Shown piece after piece: positions 62,490-64,000 of a stretch of 64,000 nucleotides of DNA. Location of the stretch: the NCBI GenBank assembly GCA_023053685.1, contig JALIGW010000217.1, positions 1 to 64,000 of the forward strand. Direction: 5' to 3'. Each line of letters begins with the position of its first letter. Within the stretch, counting starts at the first letter, position 1. The position numbers were made by a program, and so were the translations under genes. This DNA comes from Diadophis punctatus similis (taxonomy: Eukaryota; Chordata; Lepidosauria; Squamata; Dipsadidae). The notes below the pieces were generated by a model. The model ran no database searches and was not told where the DNA came from. It saw only the letters and a list, made by a program, of their open reading frames with translations.

Positions 62490-64000
62490 TGTGGGGAACA
62501 GGAATATGTGTTTCATTTTCATTTCTGAGGTGTTTGTCAAAAGTGATGTTTTTGGACTAAATTGAATCCTAAGGCGAATGCTGTGTTAGACCTTGGGCTA
62601 GCTCTTCAGGGTAGGCTCGGAATCAAAATTCAAGCGAGAATTCGGCTTTCCAGCATGTGGGGAACAGGAATATGTGTTTCTTTTTCATTTCTGATGTGTT
62701 TGTCAAAAGTGATGTTTTTTGGCTGAATTGAGAACTAAGGCGAATTCCGTGTTAGACATTGGGCTAGCTCTTCAGGGAAAGGTCGGAATCGAAAATCAAG
62801 CGAGAATTCGGCTTTCCAGCACGTGGGGAACAGGAATATGTGTTTCATTTTCATTTCTGAGGTGTTTGTCAAAAGTCATGTTTTTGGGCTGTATTGAGTC
62901 CTAAGGCGAATGCTGTGTTAGACTTTGGGCTAGCTCTTCAGGGAAAGGTCGGAATCAAAAATCAAGCGAGAATTCGGCTTTCCAGCCTGTGGGGAACAGG
63001 AATATGTGTTCCATTTTCATTTCTGAGGTGTTTGTCAAAAGTCATGTTTTTTGGCTGTATTGAGTCCTAAGGCGAATGCTGTGTTAGACTTTGGGCTAGC
63101 TCTTCAGGGTAGGCTCGGAATTGAAAATCAAGCGAGAATTCGGCTTTCCAGCCTGTGGGGAACAGGACTATATGTGTTTCTTTTTCATTTCTGAGGTGTT
63201 TGTCAAAAGTGATGTTTTTGGGCTGAATTGAGAACTAAGGCGAATTCCGTGTTAGACATTGGGCTTTCTGTTCAGGGAAAGCTCGGAATCAAAAATCAAG
63301 CGAGAATTCGGCTTTCCAGCCTGTGGGGAACAGGAATATGTGTTTCATTTTCATTTCTGAGGTGTTTGTCAAAAGTCATGTTTTTTGGCTGTATTGAGTC
63401 CTAAGGCGAATGCTGTGTTAGACTTTGGGCTAGCTCTTCAGGGAAAGGTCGGAATCAAAAATCAAGCGAGAATTCGGCTTTCCAGCCTGTGGGGAACAGG
63501 AATATGTGTTTCATTTTCATTTCTGAGGTGTTTGTCAAAAGTCATGTTTTTTGGCTGTATTGAGTCCTAAGGCGAATGCTGTGTTGGACTTTGGGCTAGC
63601 TCTTCAGGGTAGGCTCGGAATCGAAAATCAAGCGAGAATTCGGCTTTCCAGCCTGTGGGGAACAGGAATTTGTGTTTCTTTTTCATTTCTGAGGTGTTTG
63701 TCAAAAGTGATGTTTTTGGGCTGAATTAAGAACTAAGGCGAATTCCGTGTTAGACATTGGGCTTTCTGTTCAGGGAAAGCTCGGAATCAAAAATCAAGCG
63801 AGAATTCGGCTTTCCAGCCCGTGGGGAACAGGAATATGTGTTTCTTTTTCATTTCTGAGGTGTTTGTCAAAAGTGATGTCTTTGGGCTGAATTGAGAAAT
63901 AAGGCGAATGCTGTGTTAGACCTTGGGCTAGCTCTTCAGGGTAGGCTCGGAATCGAAAATCAAGCGAGAATTCGGCTTTCCAGCCTGTGGGGAACAGGAA
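62490..64000 (+). repeat. Satellite to the right edge of the window
   Basis: Nine monomers and an 11-bp partial. The segment from about 62650 matches 49.05 kb (offset 13604) and 36.77 kb (offset 25884), sharing CTGATGTGTTTG and GGCTGAATTGAGAACTAAGG. A 168-bp monomer lies at about 63159. Private changes include TGTGTTCCATTTTC (about 63005), CGGAATTGAAAATC (about 63117), GTGTTGGAC (about 63583), AATTTGTG (about 63667), GAATTAAGAAC (about 63724) and GATGTCTTTGG (about 63875). The array continues beyond the window. Confidence 0.88.

Larger units (their letters stand above)
1..64000 (+). repeat. Tandem satellite array, ~166-bp monomer, 385 complete copies
   Basis: The entire window is a head-to-tail array of one monomer family. 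Phased at GGGAACAGG, 385 complete monomers lie between 134 and 63989, with partial monomers at both ends. Conserved landmarks in order are GGGAACAGG (1-9), TTTCATTTTCATTTCTGAGG (18-37, often TTTCTTTTTC), GTTTGTCAAAAG (40-50), a T-run with GGCT (about 55-64), CCTAAGG (75-81), GTTAGAC (92-98), GCTAGC (104-109), TTCAGGG (112-118), TCGGAATC (124-131), GAATTC (145-150) and CTTTCCAGC (153-161). All copies point the same way, and no other sequence interrupts them. The monomer is near nucleosome length, as in many centromeric satellites of plants and animals; that is family-level knowledge, and a centromeric location here is inference. I do not recognise the named satellite or species. Confidence 0.99.

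Noticed and set aside
1..64000. CRISPR array
   Set aside because: The repeat fills the entire period with no unique spacers, the period is about 166 bp, and no cas genes are present.
1..64000. Assigning the array to a named satellite family or species by its 166-bp length
   Set aside because: Several unrelated plant and animal centromeric satellites have similar lengths. Length alone is not evidence, and I do not recognise the sequence.

Overview
The whole 64 kb window is one uninterrupted head-to-tail satellite DNA array. The monomer is about 166 bp and roughly 57% A+T. I see no credible protein gene, tRNA, rRNA, transposon, microsatellite, unique spacer or orientation switch. With each monomer starting at GGGAACAGG, the window holds a 133-bp partial monomer, 385 complete monomers (134-63989) and an 11-bp partial. 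The length arithmetic closes exactly at 385 x 166 - 54: 27 monomers of 164 bp carrying GACAATTG (or GAGAATTG), one further 164-bp deletion monomer, eight of 165 bp, one of 160 bp, two of 167 bp and seven of 168 bp.

This is eukaryotic heterochromatin. A nucleosome-sized monomer, high homogeneity, single orientation and no transposon insertions fit a centromeric or pericentromeric satellite of a plant or animal. I do not recognise the family, and the species and chromosomal position cannot be fixed from the sequence alone. All seven CpG positions that I tracked in the monomer also occur as TpG or CpA, which suggests the array is or was CpG-methylated.

The left part (1-26 kb) is built around a seven-monomer higher-order unit of exactly 1162 bp. 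It also carries an approximately 5.4 kb block repeated at an offset of 8622 bp (52 monomers) and a perfect-looking 8-mer tandem duplication at 15.6-18.2 kb. The middle (26-38 kb) holds a second 8-mer duplication, a third 8-mer duplication containing a private 165-bp monomer subfamily expanded from three to five copies, and copies of nearby blocks shifted by 3640 and 7782 bp. The right part (38-64 kb) is dominated by long recent duplications: two 24-mer blocks 4314 bp (26 monomers) apart, a 16-mer (2652 bp) tandem pair, and an overlapping 18-mer (2984 bp) tandem pair. Several chimeric monomers mark deletions or gains of exactly one monomer, as expected from unequal exchange.

The short open frames of about 61-81 codons that recur throughout are by-products of the repeat. 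Most begin at a TTG or other non-ATG codon and run just past one monomer. Because 166 is not a multiple of three, the frame shifts with each monomer. Positions within the monomer below count from GGGAACAGG as 1.
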